This document shows positions 1 to 8,986 of a DNA stretch of 64,000 nucleotides, one piece after another (within the stretch, counting starts at the first letter, position 1; every line of letters begins with the position of its first letter). The position numbers and the translations under genes are program-made. The notes below the pieces were generated by a model. It made no database searches. It was given only the letters and a program-made list of their open reading frames with translations, and was not told where the DNA came from. The DNA comes from Erwinia sp. JUb26 (GTDB lineage: Bacteria > Pseudomonadota > Gammaproteobacteria > Enterobacterales > Enterobacteriaceae), in contig NZ_RJVB01000002.1 in the NCBI RefSeq assembly GCF_003751505.1, positions 401,476 through 465,475 of the forward strand, in the 5' to 3' direction.

Positions 1-206
1 TCATCATAACGGCGGCTAGCCGTTTCCTACCCCTCGTACCTTCATGGTCATTAACGCAGAATCCCCCTTCCAGCTCTCCCTCTCTCGCCCTTACATCATC
101 TGATTATAAGTTGTGCCTTTTTATCATATGGTCAATCGGTTGACTCAATCACAGAATTACGGTTATTTGACAGCCTTCTACCTCTTTGAATTCAGGGAAA
201 AATATC

Positions 207-1031
207 GTGTTTAAGCCAGTCATGACTCGTTCAGTTACCGTTACCGCTACTGCACTGCTGCTGGGTTTGCTGCTCACCGGCTGCGATCAAAAAGCCGCCG
301 ACGGCCACCACATCAAAGTTGGCGTGATCAACGGCGCGGAACAGGATGTTGCAGAGGTGGCGAAAACCGTCGCCAAAGAGAAATACGGTCTGGATGTTGA
401 ACTGGTGGGTTTCAGCGGCTCTTTGCTGCCGAATGAACCCACAGCAGGCGGCGATCTGGATGCCAACGTTTTCCAGCACCGACCGTTCCTCGAGCAGGAT
501 AACAAAGCGCATGGCTACAACCTGGTTGCCGTTGGCAACACCTTCGTTTTCCCCATGGCGGGCTACTCAAAAAAAATCAAAACGATTAGCGAGCTGAAGG
601 ACGGCGATACCATCGCTATCCCCAACGATGCCACCAACCTTGGCCGCGCACTGCTGCTGCTACAGAAAGAAAAGCTGATTACCCTCAAGCCCGATACCGG
701 CCTGCTGCCAACCGCAGTCGACATCACCGCGAACCCACTGCATCTGAAAATCATGGAACTGGAGGGCGCACAGCTGCCACGCGTGCTGGATGATGCCAAA
801 GTGACGGTAGCGATTATCAGCACCACCTACATTCAACAGACCGGGCTGAACCCGGTTCGTGACAGCGTATTTATTGAAGATAAGCAGTCACCCTATGTGA
901 ATATCATTGTGACTCGTGAAGAAAATAAAGATGCGGAAAACGTTCGCGACTTTATTAAATCCTATCAGTCGCCGGAAGTGGCCGCCGCCGCAGATAAAAT
1001 CTTTAACGGTGGTGCCGTAGCCGGCTGGTAA
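207..1031 (+). CDS. nlpA: NlpA-family methionine-binding-like lipoprotein
   Basis: Inner-membrane-anchored substrate-binding lipoprotein of the NlpA/MetQ family, paralogous to the solute receptor of the D/L-methionine ABC importer. The N-terminus is a lipoprotein signal (hydrophobic ALLLGLLL stretch, then LTGC lipobox), followed by the family signatures HIKVGVINGAEQDVAEVAKT and the ANVFQHRPFLEQDN segment; it ends in GGAVAGW, as E. coli NlpA ends in GGAVPGW. Length (274 aa from this start) fits the family. The reading frame is open from a TTG at 186, but GTG 207 has an AGGG Shine-Dalgarno nine bases upstream and gives a compact signal peptide; ATG 222 is also possible. No metN or metI follows, so it is an orphan receptor like E. 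coli nlpA. Methionine binding is inferred from the family only. Confidence 0.9.
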   Translation: MFKPVMTRSVTVTATALLLGLLLTGCDQKAADGHHIKVGVINGAEQDVAEVAKTVAKEKYGLDVELVGFSGSLLPNEPTAGGDLDANVFQHRPFLEQDNKAHGYNLVAVGNTFVFPMAGYSKKIKTISELKDGDTIAIPNDATNLGRALLLLQKEKLITLKPDTGLLPTAVDITANPLHLKIMELEGAQLPRVLDDAKVTVAIISTTYIQQTGLNPVRDSVFIEDKQSPYVNIIVTREENKDAENVRDFIKSYQSPEVAAAADKIFNGGAVAGW

Positions 1032-1163
1032 ACCGGCACTGCATCATCAGCGCTACGGAGATGTCGTTAGTTGTTTAGATTACTAAAATCAGATATTTGT
1101 GAAAAACCGCACAGTATCTGGATAATCTTTAGCGACGCCGCCGACCGTTGATCGCGATCAAGA

Positions 1164-1193
1164 AGGATCATACCTGCTCATCGGTATGATCCT
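1164..1193. other. Perfect 11-bp inverted repeat between nlpA and the MarT-like gene
   Basis: The arms AGGATCATACC and GGTATGATCCT flank an 8-base loop, 130 bp downstream of nlpA. No T-run follows on either strand, so it is not a classic intrinsic terminator; it may be an RNA hairpin stabilising the nlpA 3' end or a regulator site. The rest of 1032-1309 shows nothing I recognise. Confidence 0.5.
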
Positions 1194-1309
1194 CCCTGTA
1201 AACCGAATGTCACGATCTGAAACCGCTTTCCGGCCTCGTTTCCGACCATTTTCAGCGACGGAGTACCTGCTTAAGACAAGGGTAAGCAATCTCAAAATGA
1301 CTTTGCTTA

Positions 1310-2140
1310 ATGACGGGCAACATGGATGAGCTGCCGATGCGATACAACATTAACGCCAGTCTTATTTATGACGCAGCGGACGGAAGCATTTTGCTGCCGG
1401 ACAGCAGCACACCTGATACTCAACTCTCAATTACCGCCAGCGCACTGCTGTTGTTTTTTCTACAGCATCAGGAGGTTGTCAGCCGGAATGAAGTGTTAAA
1501 AAAAGTCTGGGATGACAAAGGATTAACGTCGTCTAACAGCAATCTCAATCAATATCTCAGCCTGCTGCGCAAAACATTTCGCCACTACGGCATCGATAAT
1601 ATTATCCTGACTATTTCGCGGGGTAACCTGCAGCTGAATCCGGATATCGCCATCGAACCGCAGGTTGATTCTCTTCCCCACGCGGCACCGGAGGCCGAAA
1701 ATGCTGCACAGACAGTGGCAATCCCCACAGAAGATAAACAGCATTCCGTTGCGGAACGGGGCCGCTGGAAAATTCACTGGAATATAGCCAGCGTAGCACT
1801 GATTATTTTATCGCTATTGATTCTACCATTAACCTTAATCAATCGCCTTAACCCGATTTTTGTTTCGCCGGTGTCCGATTCAGAGCAGGGATGCGAATTA
1901 ATAGGTACCACGGATATGATCGGTACGGTTACTATTCTCGCTTACGAAAATAACTTCGCGAGCGTTTTACGACGACTCAATCTCACCTGTAATTCCGGGC
2001 AGCGATACGTTTTCTTTTACGATGACAAATTACAGACCCGAGGGTTAGGTCGTGTTTTCCTCGCCCACTGCGCCAGCCACAATACGGTTTCCTATGGATA
2101 CTGCGATAACTACTTTTATTATTCATGGGTTCCACAATGA
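1310..2140 (+). CDS. MarT/CadC/ToxR-type membrane-anchored winged-helix regulator
   Basis: One-component transcription regulator tethered to the inner membrane. Residues about 1-110 look like an OmpR/PhoB-type winged helix (YDAADGSILLP strand region, SRNEVLKKVWDD and a SNSNLNQYLSLLRKTFRHYG recognition region). A linker leads to one transmembrane segment at about 157-180 (ASVALIILSLLILPLTLIN), then a roughly 95-residue periplasmic domain with four cysteines. The start is uncertain: in-frame ATGs lie at 1310, 1322 and 1337 and none has a strong Shine-Dalgarno. The stop overlaps the start of the next gene (ATGA), so the two are translationally coupled. This layout matches the MarT-FidL pair of Salmonella SPI-3. 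Its target is unknown; the choline-lyase operon just downstream is a candidate. Confidence 0.75.
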   Translation: MTGNMDELPMRYNINASLIYDAADGSILLPDSSTPDTQLSITASALLLFFLQHQEVVSRNEVLKKVWDDKGLTSSNSNLNQYLSLLRKTFRHYGIDNIILTISRGNLQLNPDIAIEPQVDSLPHAAPEAENAAQTVAIPTEDKQHSVAERGRWKIHWNIASVALIILSLLILPLTLINRLNPIFVSPVSDSEQGCELIGTTDMIGTVTILAYENNFASVLRRLNLTCNSGQRYVFFYDDKLQTRGLGRVFLAHCASHNTVSYGYCDNYFYYSWVPQ

Positions 2141-2655
2141 GAAACTATCCCAAATCGCTTTTTACTCTGTCGCTGCTGATATTCAGCGCGGCGGCAGCCT
2201 TTACCGCCTGGCGACTGGTTCCACAGCAGGCCTCAGCCCTGATTGACTGCTCCGCCAGAGTCATTATGCGCTTTGAAAATATGGACCAGGAAAACGTTAA
2301 CGGTACCGTTCATTTCAACTTCGGTTCGCAGGGGGAGGGCTCCATGGTCGTGGAAGGCTATACGGATTCAGAGCGGGGCTCGCTCTACCTGCAGCGCTAC
2401 GTTAAATTTACCTACAACATCAGGCACATCTCCGCAGCGGAAAAGCACTACATCATCAACCAGTGGCAAGCGAGCGCCTCTACGATCGATCGGTCACCCG
2501 ATATTATTTTCGACTATTTTATGCGCGAGATGTCAGACAGTCGCGACGGCCTGTTTCTGAATGCCCGCTGGCTGAGTAGCAAAGCCGTGATGCTCAGCTC
2601 AATCAACTCACCGTTGTATATCTGCACCTTAAAATCCGATAACGCATTCAACTAA
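2137..2655 (+). CDS. FidL-like membrane protein
   Basis: Small protein with one N-terminal transmembrane segment (about residues 5-27, LFTLSLLIFSAAAAFTAW) and a periplasmic domain of about 145 residues containing two cysteines. The start is ATG 2137, which overlaps the stop of the preceding regulator as ATGA. The gene is always expected beside a MarT-like winged-helix regulator in enterobacteria, which is the main reason for the FidL assignment. Its function is not established; a periplasmic sensing or modulating partner, as with ToxS for ToxR, is a reasonable inference. Confidence 0.65.
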   Translation: MRNYPKSLFTLSLLIFSAAAAFTAWRLVPQQASALIDCSARVIMRFENMDQENVNGTVHFNFGSQGEGSMVVEGYTDSERGSLYLQRYVKFTYNIRHISAAEKHYIINQWQASASTIDRSPDIIFDYFMREMSDSRDGLFLNARWLSSKAVMLSSINSPLYICTLKSDNAFN

Positions 2656-3073
2656 TTTCTTCCCTCTATCCTTACAACACCGCGACGGATAAACAGCACT
2701 TTATGTCTTTATTAAATGAGCCTGCCCTCACTGAAATATGAGACACGACACAGTTTTATGGGCCATTGTCTTTACTCATATTCAAACCATTAGCATCGGG
2801 CTAACAAAGTAACACTTCGCTCGCCTGCGTTAAAAACCCACATTATTAATCGACTACGGTTCAATTAAAAACCAGCACAGACACATAAATTCCGTGCATG
2901 AGAGCGCTAAATTTCAGATTTAAAAACTAAATACATCAATAATCCGAATTTAAATTTTGATTTCCATCTCAGGGGATATAGTGAGCTTCAGAGTATTCGT
3001 GACGCATTTTATCGCCTCAGGGCAACAGTTTGATGCGCCTGGTTTTTTTTATAGCCTGATTAAGGATAAACTG
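2656..3073. other. Intergenic region upstream of the choline-lyase operon
   Basis: This 418-bp AT-rich stretch separates the regulator pair from the aldehyde dehydrogenase gene and should carry the cut operon promoter. An open frame in phase with the dehydrogenase begins at a TTG at 2957, but it lacks family similarity before residue 40 and is probably leader. I see no convincing FNR or CRP palindrome. Confidence 0.4.
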
Positions 3074-4447
3074 ATGACGATTGATAAGGATTTACTGTCC
3101 CGGCAAAACGCCCGCGACCTGGTGCGCGAAGCTAAGAAAGCTCAGGCGATCCTGACCACATTCTCACAACAGCAAATCGATGAGATCATAAAAAGCGTTG
3201 CGGAGGCGGCTTCAGCGCAGGCGGAACCTCTGGCCAGGCTGGCCTGTGAAGAAACGGGCTTTGGTAACTGGCAGGATAAAGTCCTGAAAAACACCTTTGC
3301 ATCAACCTTTCTTTATGAATCGATTAAAGACATGAAAACCGTGGGCATTATCCACGAAGACCATGAGAAAAAAGTGATGGATGTTGGCGTGCCTTTAGGC
3401 GTGATCTGCGCGCTGGTCCCTTCCACTAATCCCACATCAACCATCTTTTACAAAAGCATTATCGCGCTGAAATCCGGCAACGCGATCGTCTTCTCTCCGC
3501 ATCCCGGCGCACGTGAATGCAGCTGGAAAGCCATCGAAATCGTTAAAAATGCTGCAGAAGCGGCGGGCGCACCTGCGGGCATCGTCAGCGGTATTACCGA
3601 ACTGACCCTGGATGCCACCCAGGAACTGATGCGCAGCAAGGACGTTTCTCTTATTCTGGCCACCGGCGGCGAAGGCATGGTCAGGGCGGCCTACGCCTCC
3701 GGCACGCCGACGATTAGCGGTGGGCCGGGTAACGGCCCCGCCTTTATCGAACGCACCGCAGACGTACATCAGGCGGTGAAAGACATCATCACCAGTAAAA
3801 CATTCGACAACGGGGTTATCTGCGCTTCCGAGCAGTCGATTATCGTCGAGCGCTGCATCTGGGACGACGTTCAGCGCGAGCTGAAGGCCCAGGGCGCTTA
3901 TTTTATGAATGATGATGAGAGCGCAAAAATCTCCGCGCTGCTGATGCGCGCCAATAACACCATCAATCCCGAAACGGTGGGGAAAACCGCGCTGACCATC
4001 AGCCAGATGGCCGGCTTCAGGGCGCCGACCAATACCCGCGTACTCGTTTCTCTGCAAACCGTGGTATCAAAACAAAACCCCTTCTCGCGGGAAAAACTGT
4101 GCCCGGTGCTGGGAATGTACGTTGAGAATGACTGGAAGTCTGCCTGCAACCGCGTTGTTGAGCTGTTAAACAACGAAGGGCTCGGCCACACGCTAGTGCT
4201 CCACACCCGCAATCAGGAAGTGATCCGCCAGTTCAGCCTGGAAAAACCCGTCCACCGCATTCTGATCAACACCCCGGCTGCACTGGGCGCCATTGGCGCC
4301 ACCACCAATCTGACTCCAGCCCTGACCCTGGGATGCGGCGCCATCGGCGGTGGCTCCACCTCCGATAACGTCGGCCCCATGAACCTGCTCAACATTCGCA
4401 AAGTGGGCTTCGGCGTCCGTTCTATCGACGACCTGCGTCAGTCGTAA
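3074..4447 (+). CDS. CoA-acylating acetaldehyde dehydrogenase of the choline-lyase operon
   Basis: Oxidises acetaldehyde, the co-product of choline cleavage, to acetyl-CoA using CoA and NAD. The 457-aa protein aligns with the N-terminal half of AdhE and with EutE/CutF enzymes: VPSTNPTSTIFYKS at about 116-128, FSPHPGAR at 140-147, the ILATGGEGMV loop, and the catalytic cysteine C250 in FDNGVICASEQS. The chosen ATG has an AAGGA Shine-Dalgarno seven bases upstream. There is no obvious N-terminal encapsulation helix separated by a linker, unlike shell-targeted EutE, in keeping with the absence of shell genes. It is the first gene of an operon with cutC and cutD. A related role on another aldehyde such as sulfoacetaldehyde is possible in principle, but the CutC partner argues for acetaldehyde. 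Confidence 0.85.
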   Translation: MTIDKDLLSRQNARDLVREAKKAQAILTTFSQQQIDEIIKSVAEAASAQAEPLARLACEETGFGNWQDKVLKNTFASTFLYESIKDMKTVGIIHEDHEKKVMDVGVPLGVICALVPSTNPTSTIFYKSIIALKSGNAIVFSPHPGARECSWKAIEIVKNAAEAAGAPAGIVSGITELTLDATQELMRSKDVSLILATGGEGMVRAAYASGTPTISGGPGNGPAFIERTADVHQAVKDIITSKTFDNGVICASEQSIIVERCIWDDVQRELKAQGAYFMNDDESAKISALLMRANNTINPETVGKTALTISQMAGFRAPTNTRVLVSLQTVVSKQNPFSREKLCPVLGMYVENDWKSACNRVVELLNNEGLGHTLVLHTRNQEVIRQFSLEKPVHRILINTPAALGAIGATTNLTPALTLGCGAIGGGSTSDNVGPMNLLNIRKVGFGVRSIDDLRQS

Positions 4448-4592
4448 TTTCCCAGGCCGTCAATAATGCCCGACAGCCGCGGGCAGCCATCCCCAAACTC
4501 TGAACTACGGTCACCGCTTTACGGGTGGCCGCTACCGCGAGCACCGTTCGTGCCCGTATTCAGAAAGACTGGAATAGATTCAGGAGAGTAAT

Positions 4593-7073
4593 ATGGAACA
4601 TGATACTTTATTAGCGACTCCCGCGCAGAAACACGCGCTGAAACACAGCTTCAGTGCCACAGAAAGCGCTGTCAATCAGCCTGCCGATACCGTTATGGAA
4701 GGGCTTTCTCCACGGCTGCAGTATCTTCGAAAGCACTATCTTGAAGCCCGTCCGAGCGTCTCAATTTATCGCGCTCTGGCCTTTACCGAGGTGGTGAAAA
4801 ACAACCCGGGCCTGCCGGTTATTCTGCTGCGGGCGAAAGCCTTCCGCCACGCCTGTGAAACGGCACCGATACTGATTCAGGACCAGGAACTGATCGTCGG
4901 CCATCCCTGCGGTAAGCCGCGTGCCGGTGCGTTCTCACCGGATATCGCCTGGCGCTGGGTGCGTGACGAGCTGGATACCATGGGCACGCGCCCGCAGGAT
5001 CCTTTCGTCATCAGCGAAGAAGATAAAAAAACCATTCGTGAAGAAATCGTCCCCTTCTGGGAAGGCCGCTCCCTGGATGAAATCTGTGAAGCGCAGTATC
5101 GCGAAGCGGGAGTCTGGTCATTCAGCGGTGAAACCTTCGTCAGTGACCTCTCCTATCACCAGATTAACGGCGGCGGCGATACCTGCCCGGGCTACGACGT
5201 GCTGCTGTTTACCAAAGGGATGAACGGCATCAAAGCCGATGCCGAGGCGCATCTGGCACAGCTGAGCATGGAAAACCCGGAGGATATCGATCGGATTTAC
5301 TTTTACAAAGCGGCGATCGAAACCTGCACCGGTGTGGTTAACTACGCAAATCGCATCGCCCGCCGCGCAAGAGAACTGGCGGCGGCAGAGAAAAATCCGC
5401 AGCGTAAAGCCGAGCTGCAGACCATCGCACAGGTGAATGAAAACGTCCCCGCTAACCCGCCCACAACGCTGCAGGAAGCGCTGCAAAGCATCTGGACCGT
5501 CGAATCACTGTTCGAAGTGGAAGAAAACCAGACCGGCCTGTCCCTGGGACGCGTAGATCAATACTGCTATCCGATGTATGAAGCGGATATCCGCGAAGGT
5601 CGCCTCACCGAGGAAACAGCCCTGGAGATGATGGAAGCCTTTATCATCAAATGTGCCGAGCTGATGTGGATGTCCAGTGAGGCCGGTGCGAAGTACTTTG
5701 CCGGTTATCAACCCTTCATCAACCTCACGGTCGGCGGCCAGAAACGCGCGGGTGGCGATGCCTGTAACGACCTCACCTATCTGATCATGGACGCGGTGCG
5801 CTTTGTGAAAGTGTACCAGCCGTCGCTGGCATGCCGTATTCACAACCAGTCACCGCAGAAATACATGGAAAAAATCGTCGACGTGGTGAAAGCGGGAATG
5901 GGCTTCCCGGCCTGTCACTTCGATGATTCGCACATCCGTATGATGCTTCGCAAAGGCTTTGATTTTGACGACGCACGCGATTACTGCCTGATGGGCTGCG
6001 TGGAGCCGCAAAAATCCGGCCGTATCTATCAGTGGACCTCCACAGGCTACACCCAGTGGCCCATGGCCATTGAATTCGTGCTGAACCGGGGACGCATGGT
6101 GCTGTTCGACAGCCATCAGGGCCTTGATACCGGCGCTCTACGTGAGCTGCGCACTTTCGAACAGTTTGACGCCGCCGTTAAGCAGCAGGTCGAGCATATC
6201 GTTCGCCTGTCGGCAATCGGCACCGTGATAAGCCAGCGCGTACACCGCGACGTAGCACCAAAACCGCTGATGTCGCTGTTGGTTGAGGGCTGCATGGAAA
6301 GCGGTAAAGACGTTGCCGCAGGCGGCGCGATGATCAACCACGGCCCCGGCCTGATCTTCTCCGGGCTGGCGACCTATGTCGACTCCATGGCGGCCATTCG
6401 TAAGCTGGTTTACGAAGATAAAAAATACACCCTGGAACAGCTGCGTGATGCGCTGCTGGCCAACTTCGAAGGCTACGAGGCGATGCGCCGCGACTGTCTG
6501 AACGCGCCGAAATACGGCAATGACGATAACTACGTTGACCAGTATGCCGCAGACATTACCGAGTGGACCGAGAAAGAGTGCCGGAAGTACGACATGCTCT
6601 ATTCCACACTCAGCCACGGTACGCTGTCGATCTCCAACAATACGCCTATCGGTGAACTGACCAACGCCACGCCTAACGGTCGCCTGGCCTGGATGCCGCT
6701 GTCTGACGGAATCAGTCCAACTCAGGGCGCCGACAAACAGGGCCCAACGGCGATCATCAAGTCGGTAAGCAAAATGAACGTGGAGACCATGAATATCGGC
6801 ATGGTGCACAACTTCAAGTTCCTGAAAGGGCTGCTCGATACGCCAGAAGGCCGCTTTGGGCTGATCACACTGCTGCGCACCGCCTCGATTATGGGCAACG
6901 GCCAGATGCAGTTCAGCTACGTCGACAACGAGGTGTTGAAAAAAGCGCAGCTGGAACCCGAAAAGTACCGCGACCTGATCGTTCGCGTTGCGGGCTACAG
7001 CGCCTACTTCGTTGAGCTGTGCAAAGAAGTTCAGGATGAAATTATCAGCCGCACGGTCATTGACGGGTTCTGA
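4593..7073 (+). CDS. cutC: Choline trimethylamine-lyase (glycyl radical enzyme)
   Basis: Cleaves choline anaerobically to trimethylamine and acetaldehyde by a glycyl/thiyl radical mechanism. The 826-aa protein shows the active-site cysteine C469 and base E471 in [10 protein letters not shown], and the radical glycine G801 in [12 protein letters not shown] near the C-terminus. As I recall the Desulfovibrio alaskensis CutC numbering, every choline-pocket residue is present at a constant offset of -20: Y188, D196 ([12 protein letters not shown]), F375, T482, C469, E471 and G801. This separates it from glycerol dehydratase, isethionate lyase and pyruvate formate-lyase. It is the short form, without the N-terminal extension reported for Klebsiella-type enzymes. 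A strong Shine-Dalgarno (CAGGAG) precedes the ATG. It is followed by its activase. Confidence 0.95.
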   Translation: MEHDTLLATPAQKHALKHSFSATESAVNQPADTVMEGLSPRLQYLRKHYLEARPSVSIYRALAFTEVVKNNPGLPVILLRAKAFRHACETAPILIQDQELIVGHPCGKPRAGAFSPDIAWRWVRDELDTMGTRPQDPFVISEEDKKTIREEIVPFWEGRSLDEICEAQYREAGVWSFSGETFVSDLSYHQINGGGDTCPGYDVLLFTKGMNGIKADAEAHLAQLSMENPEDIDRIYFYKAAIETCTGVVNYANRIARRARELAAAEKNPQRKAELQTIAQVNENVPANPPTTLQEALQSIWTVESLFEVEENQTGLSLGRVDQYCYPMYEADIREGRLTEETALEMMEAFIIKCAELMWMSSEAGAKYFAGYQPFINLTVGGQKRAGGDACNDLTYLIMDAVRFVKVYQPSLACRIHNQSPQKYMEKIVDVVKAGMGFPACHFDDSHIRMMLRKGFDFDDARDYCLMGCVEPQKSGRIYQWTSTGYTQWPMAIEFVLNRGRMVLFDSHQGLDTGALRELRTFEQFDAAVKQQVEHIVRLSAIGTVISQRVHRDVAPKPLMSLLVEGCMESGKDVAAGGAMINHGPGLIFSGLATYVDSMAAIRKLVYEDKKYTLEQLRDALLANFEGYEAMRRDCLNAPKYGNDDNYVDQYAADITEWTEKECRKYDMLYSTLSHGTLSISNNTPIGELTNATPNGRLAWMPLSDGISPTQGADKQGPTAIIKSVSKMNVETMNIGMVHNFKFLKGLLDTPEGRFGLITLLRTASIMGNGQMQFSYVDNEVLKKAQLEPEKYRDLIVRVAGYSAYFVELCKEVQDEIISRTVIDGF

Positions 7074-7132
7074 GAATAAGCAACAGGAAAGAGAGATGAA
7101 CAGGGACGTTCACATTGATGCATGAGGTAGAG

Positions 7133-8080
7133 ATGATAACCACTAAGGAACTGACCGGGCGGATTTTCAATATCCAAAAATACTCTATTTATGATGGTGA
7201 TGGCATCCGCACGCTGATTTTTTTTAAAGGTTGCAATATCACCTGCCCGTGGTGCTCTAACCCGGAGGGCCTGACCGGCAGCTTCCAGGTGATGTACTCT
7301 CACGACAAGTGCAATGACTGCGGGGATTGCATCAGCGTTTGTCCGTCAGGGACCCACTACCGGGCCAATATCAACGGCGTCATGAAGCATTTCATCAACA
7401 GGGAAGCGGGCTGCATCGGTTGCAGAAAATGCGAAGAAATCTGTACCCGCGATGCCATCAGCATCGTCGGCAGAGATTACACCGTGAGCGAGTTGATGGA
7501 GGTGATCATGCAGGACTACTTTTTCTATACCTCTTCTGGCGGTGGCGTCACTATCGGCGGCGGTGAGATGAGCCTGCAAACGGATTTCGCCGTGGCGCTG
7601 TTCAGTGAATGCAAAAAAGTGATGATCAATACGGCGGTAGAAACGCAGGGAACAACACCGCTGGAAAACTATAAAAAGTTGGCAGCCGTCACGGACACCT
7701 TTTTATTCGATCTGAAAGAAATGGATAGCGCCAACCACAAAGCGCTATTCGGCATGGGCAACGAACGCGTTAAGCGAAATCTGGAATGGCTGGTTGATTC
7801 GGGTGCCAGTGTCATTGTCCGGATTCCGCTGGTGCGCGGCTATAACGATTCGGAAGAGTCCGTTATTTCGGCCATAGATTACGTAAAAAAACTTTCCCAT
7901 CGCGGCAATATCCTCCGCATTGATATCCTCCCTTACCATCAATTGGGAAAAAGTAAATACCAAAAACTGGATATGAACTACCCGATAATAAATGACCCGT
8001 CATATACATCGGCAGAGCTAAACCAAATGGAATCCCGATTTAAAAATTTTGATTTTGACATTCGTTTAGTTCGACATTAA
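7133..8080 (+). CDS. cutD: CutC-activating radical SAM enzyme
   Basis: Glycyl-radical-enzyme activase that uses S-adenosylmethionine to install the radical on G801 of CutC. From ATG 7133 (315 aa) the radical SAM motif is C34-x3-C38-x2-C41 in FKGCNITCPWCSNPEG. It is followed by an inserted ferredoxin-like domain with two further [4Fe-4S] sets: C60, C63, C66, C70 and C94, C97, C100, C104. The GGGVTIGGGEMSLQ segment is the SAM-binding glycine motif. The frame extends upstream to ATG 7118 and TTG 7115; 7133 is preferred because activases of this family begin close to the TGRIFNIQKYS segment. It lies 59 bp after cutC in the same operon. Confidence 0.93.
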   Translation: MITTKELTGRIFNIQKYSIYDGDGIRTLIFFKGCNITCPWCSNPEGLTGSFQVMYSHDKCNDCGDCISVCPSGTHYRANINGVMKHFINREAGCIGCRKCEEICTRDAISIVGRDYTVSELMEVIMQDYFFYTSSGGGVTIGGGEMSLQTDFAVALFSECKKVMINTAVETQGTTPLENYKKLAAVTDTFLFDLKEMDSANHKALFGMGNERVKRNLEWLVDSGASVIVRIPLVRGYNDSEESVISAIDYVKKLSHRGNILRIDILPYHQLGKSKYQKLDMNYPIINDPSYTSAELNQMESRFKNFDFDIRLVRH

Positions 8081-8115
8081 TTCAATGTATTTAAATAACA
8101 ATCAGGAGTTTACCC

Positions 8116-8529
8116 ATGTCGTCTAAAAAGCAATGCTGGCTATGGCTGCTGCTGGTCATCGTCTCTGAAACCTCAGCAACCTCAACGTTAAAAATGTTCG
8201 ATAACAGCGAAGGATTAACGAAAACCCTGTTACTTGGGCTGATCATCGTCTTGTACTGCATCTGTTATTACTCTTTGTCCCGGGCGGTAAAAAATATCCC
8301 CGTCGGCCTGGCCTACGCCACCTGGTCAGGAACCGGCATTTTAACCGTCTCAACGCTGGGGATGCTGTTTTACGGCCAGCATCCTGATACGGCGGCGATT
8401 ATCGGCATGCTGGTGATTGCCAGCGGCATCATTATTATGAATTTATTTTCCCGAATGGGCAGTGACGATACTGAAGATACGCCTGTTCAGCCACATGAAC
8501 TCACAAAAGAAAGTTCGCCAACAGACTAA
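8116..8529 (+). CDS. SMR-family transporter subunit 1 (choline-lyase associated)
   Basis: Small multidrug resistance (EmrE-type) membrane protein of 137 aa with four predicted transmembrane helices. The essential membrane glutamate is in helix 1 (VIVSETSATSTLK), and the family motif IPVGLAYATWSGTG lies in helix 3. A hydrophilic tail of about 25 residues (SDDTEDTPVQ...) is longer than in EmrE. A clear Shine-Dalgarno (AGGAG) precedes the ATG. It is paired with a second, divergent SMR gene 12 bp downstream; such pairs commonly form asymmetric heterodimers. Position behind cutCD suggests proton-coupled movement of a quaternary amine or trimethylamine, but the substrate cannot be read from the sequence. 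Confidence 0.85.
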   Translation: MSSKKQCWLWLLLVIVSETSATSTLKMFDNSEGLTKTLLLGLIIVLYCICYYSLSRAVKNIPVGLAYATWSGTGILTVSTLGMLFYGQHPDTAAIIGMLVIASGIIIMNLFSRMGSDDTEDTPVQPHELTKESSPTD

Positions 8530-8541
8530 GAGGGTACGATC

Positions 8542-8871
8542 ATGGCTAATGTGGGATTTTTATGGCTGGCACTGTCGATCTGTTCCGAAATAACCGGCAC
8601 CTCAATGATAAAAAAAACCTACGGCTTTAGTAAATTTTCACCTTCCGTTTTAGTTATTATTGCTTATGCCGTTTGCTATTTTGCGCTAACCAGGGCCATG
8701 AGTACCATCCCAGTCGGGGTTGCTTATTCACTCTGGTGCGGATTCGGCATTGTTGGCGTTACACTGTGCTCAATGATTTTATATAAACAAAAACCTGATT
8801 TTCCGGCGATATTCGCCATGCTGTTGATTATTTCCGGCGGGGTAATTATGAATGCGTTCTCGACGTTGTGA
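8542..8871 (+). CDS. SMR-family transporter subunit 2 (choline-lyase associated)
   Basis: Second SMR protein, 109 aa, four transmembrane helices, with the conserved glutamate in SICSEITGTSMIKK and the helix 3 motif IPVGVAYSLWCGFG. It lacks the hydrophilic tail of its partner, and the two share only the family core, the pattern seen in obligate two-gene SMR pumps. It ends the choline-lyase operon; a strong stem-loop lies downstream. Similar SMR genes accompany choline-lyase loci in other enterobacteria as I recall, which supports a link with choline or trimethylamine handling. That function remains inference. Confidence 0.85.
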   Translation: MANVGFLWLALSICSEITGTSMIKKTYGFSKFSPSVLVIIAYAVCYFALTRAMSTIPVGVAYSLWCGFGIVGVTLCSMILYKQKPDFPAIFAMLLIISGGVIMNAFSTL

Positions 8872-8921
8872 ATCGGAAAATAAATTTATTATTATCCCTT
8901 CAATAAAATAAAGCTAACTTA

Positions 8922-8967
8922 ATAAAATGGCAGCGTAACAAGGTCTGTTGTTCCTGTTACGCTGCCA
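8922..8967 (-). terminator. Terminator of the UPF0149 gene, shared hairpin with the cut operon
   Basis: A perfect 13-bp stem (TGGCAGCGTAACA / TGTTACGCTGCCA) with a 14-base loop is followed on the minus strand by TTTTATT, a good intrinsic terminator 20 bp after the minus-strand UPF0149 gene. On the plus strand the same hairpin would follow the cut operon but lacks a U-run. Confidence 0.75.
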
Positions 8968-8986
8968 CCAACGCTTAACCGTTAAA

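Noticed and set aside
2957..3073. N-terminal extension of the aldehyde dehydrogenase as an encapsulation peptide
   Set aside because: It begins at a TTG without a ribosome site, while ATG 3074 has a good one; no shell genes are present.
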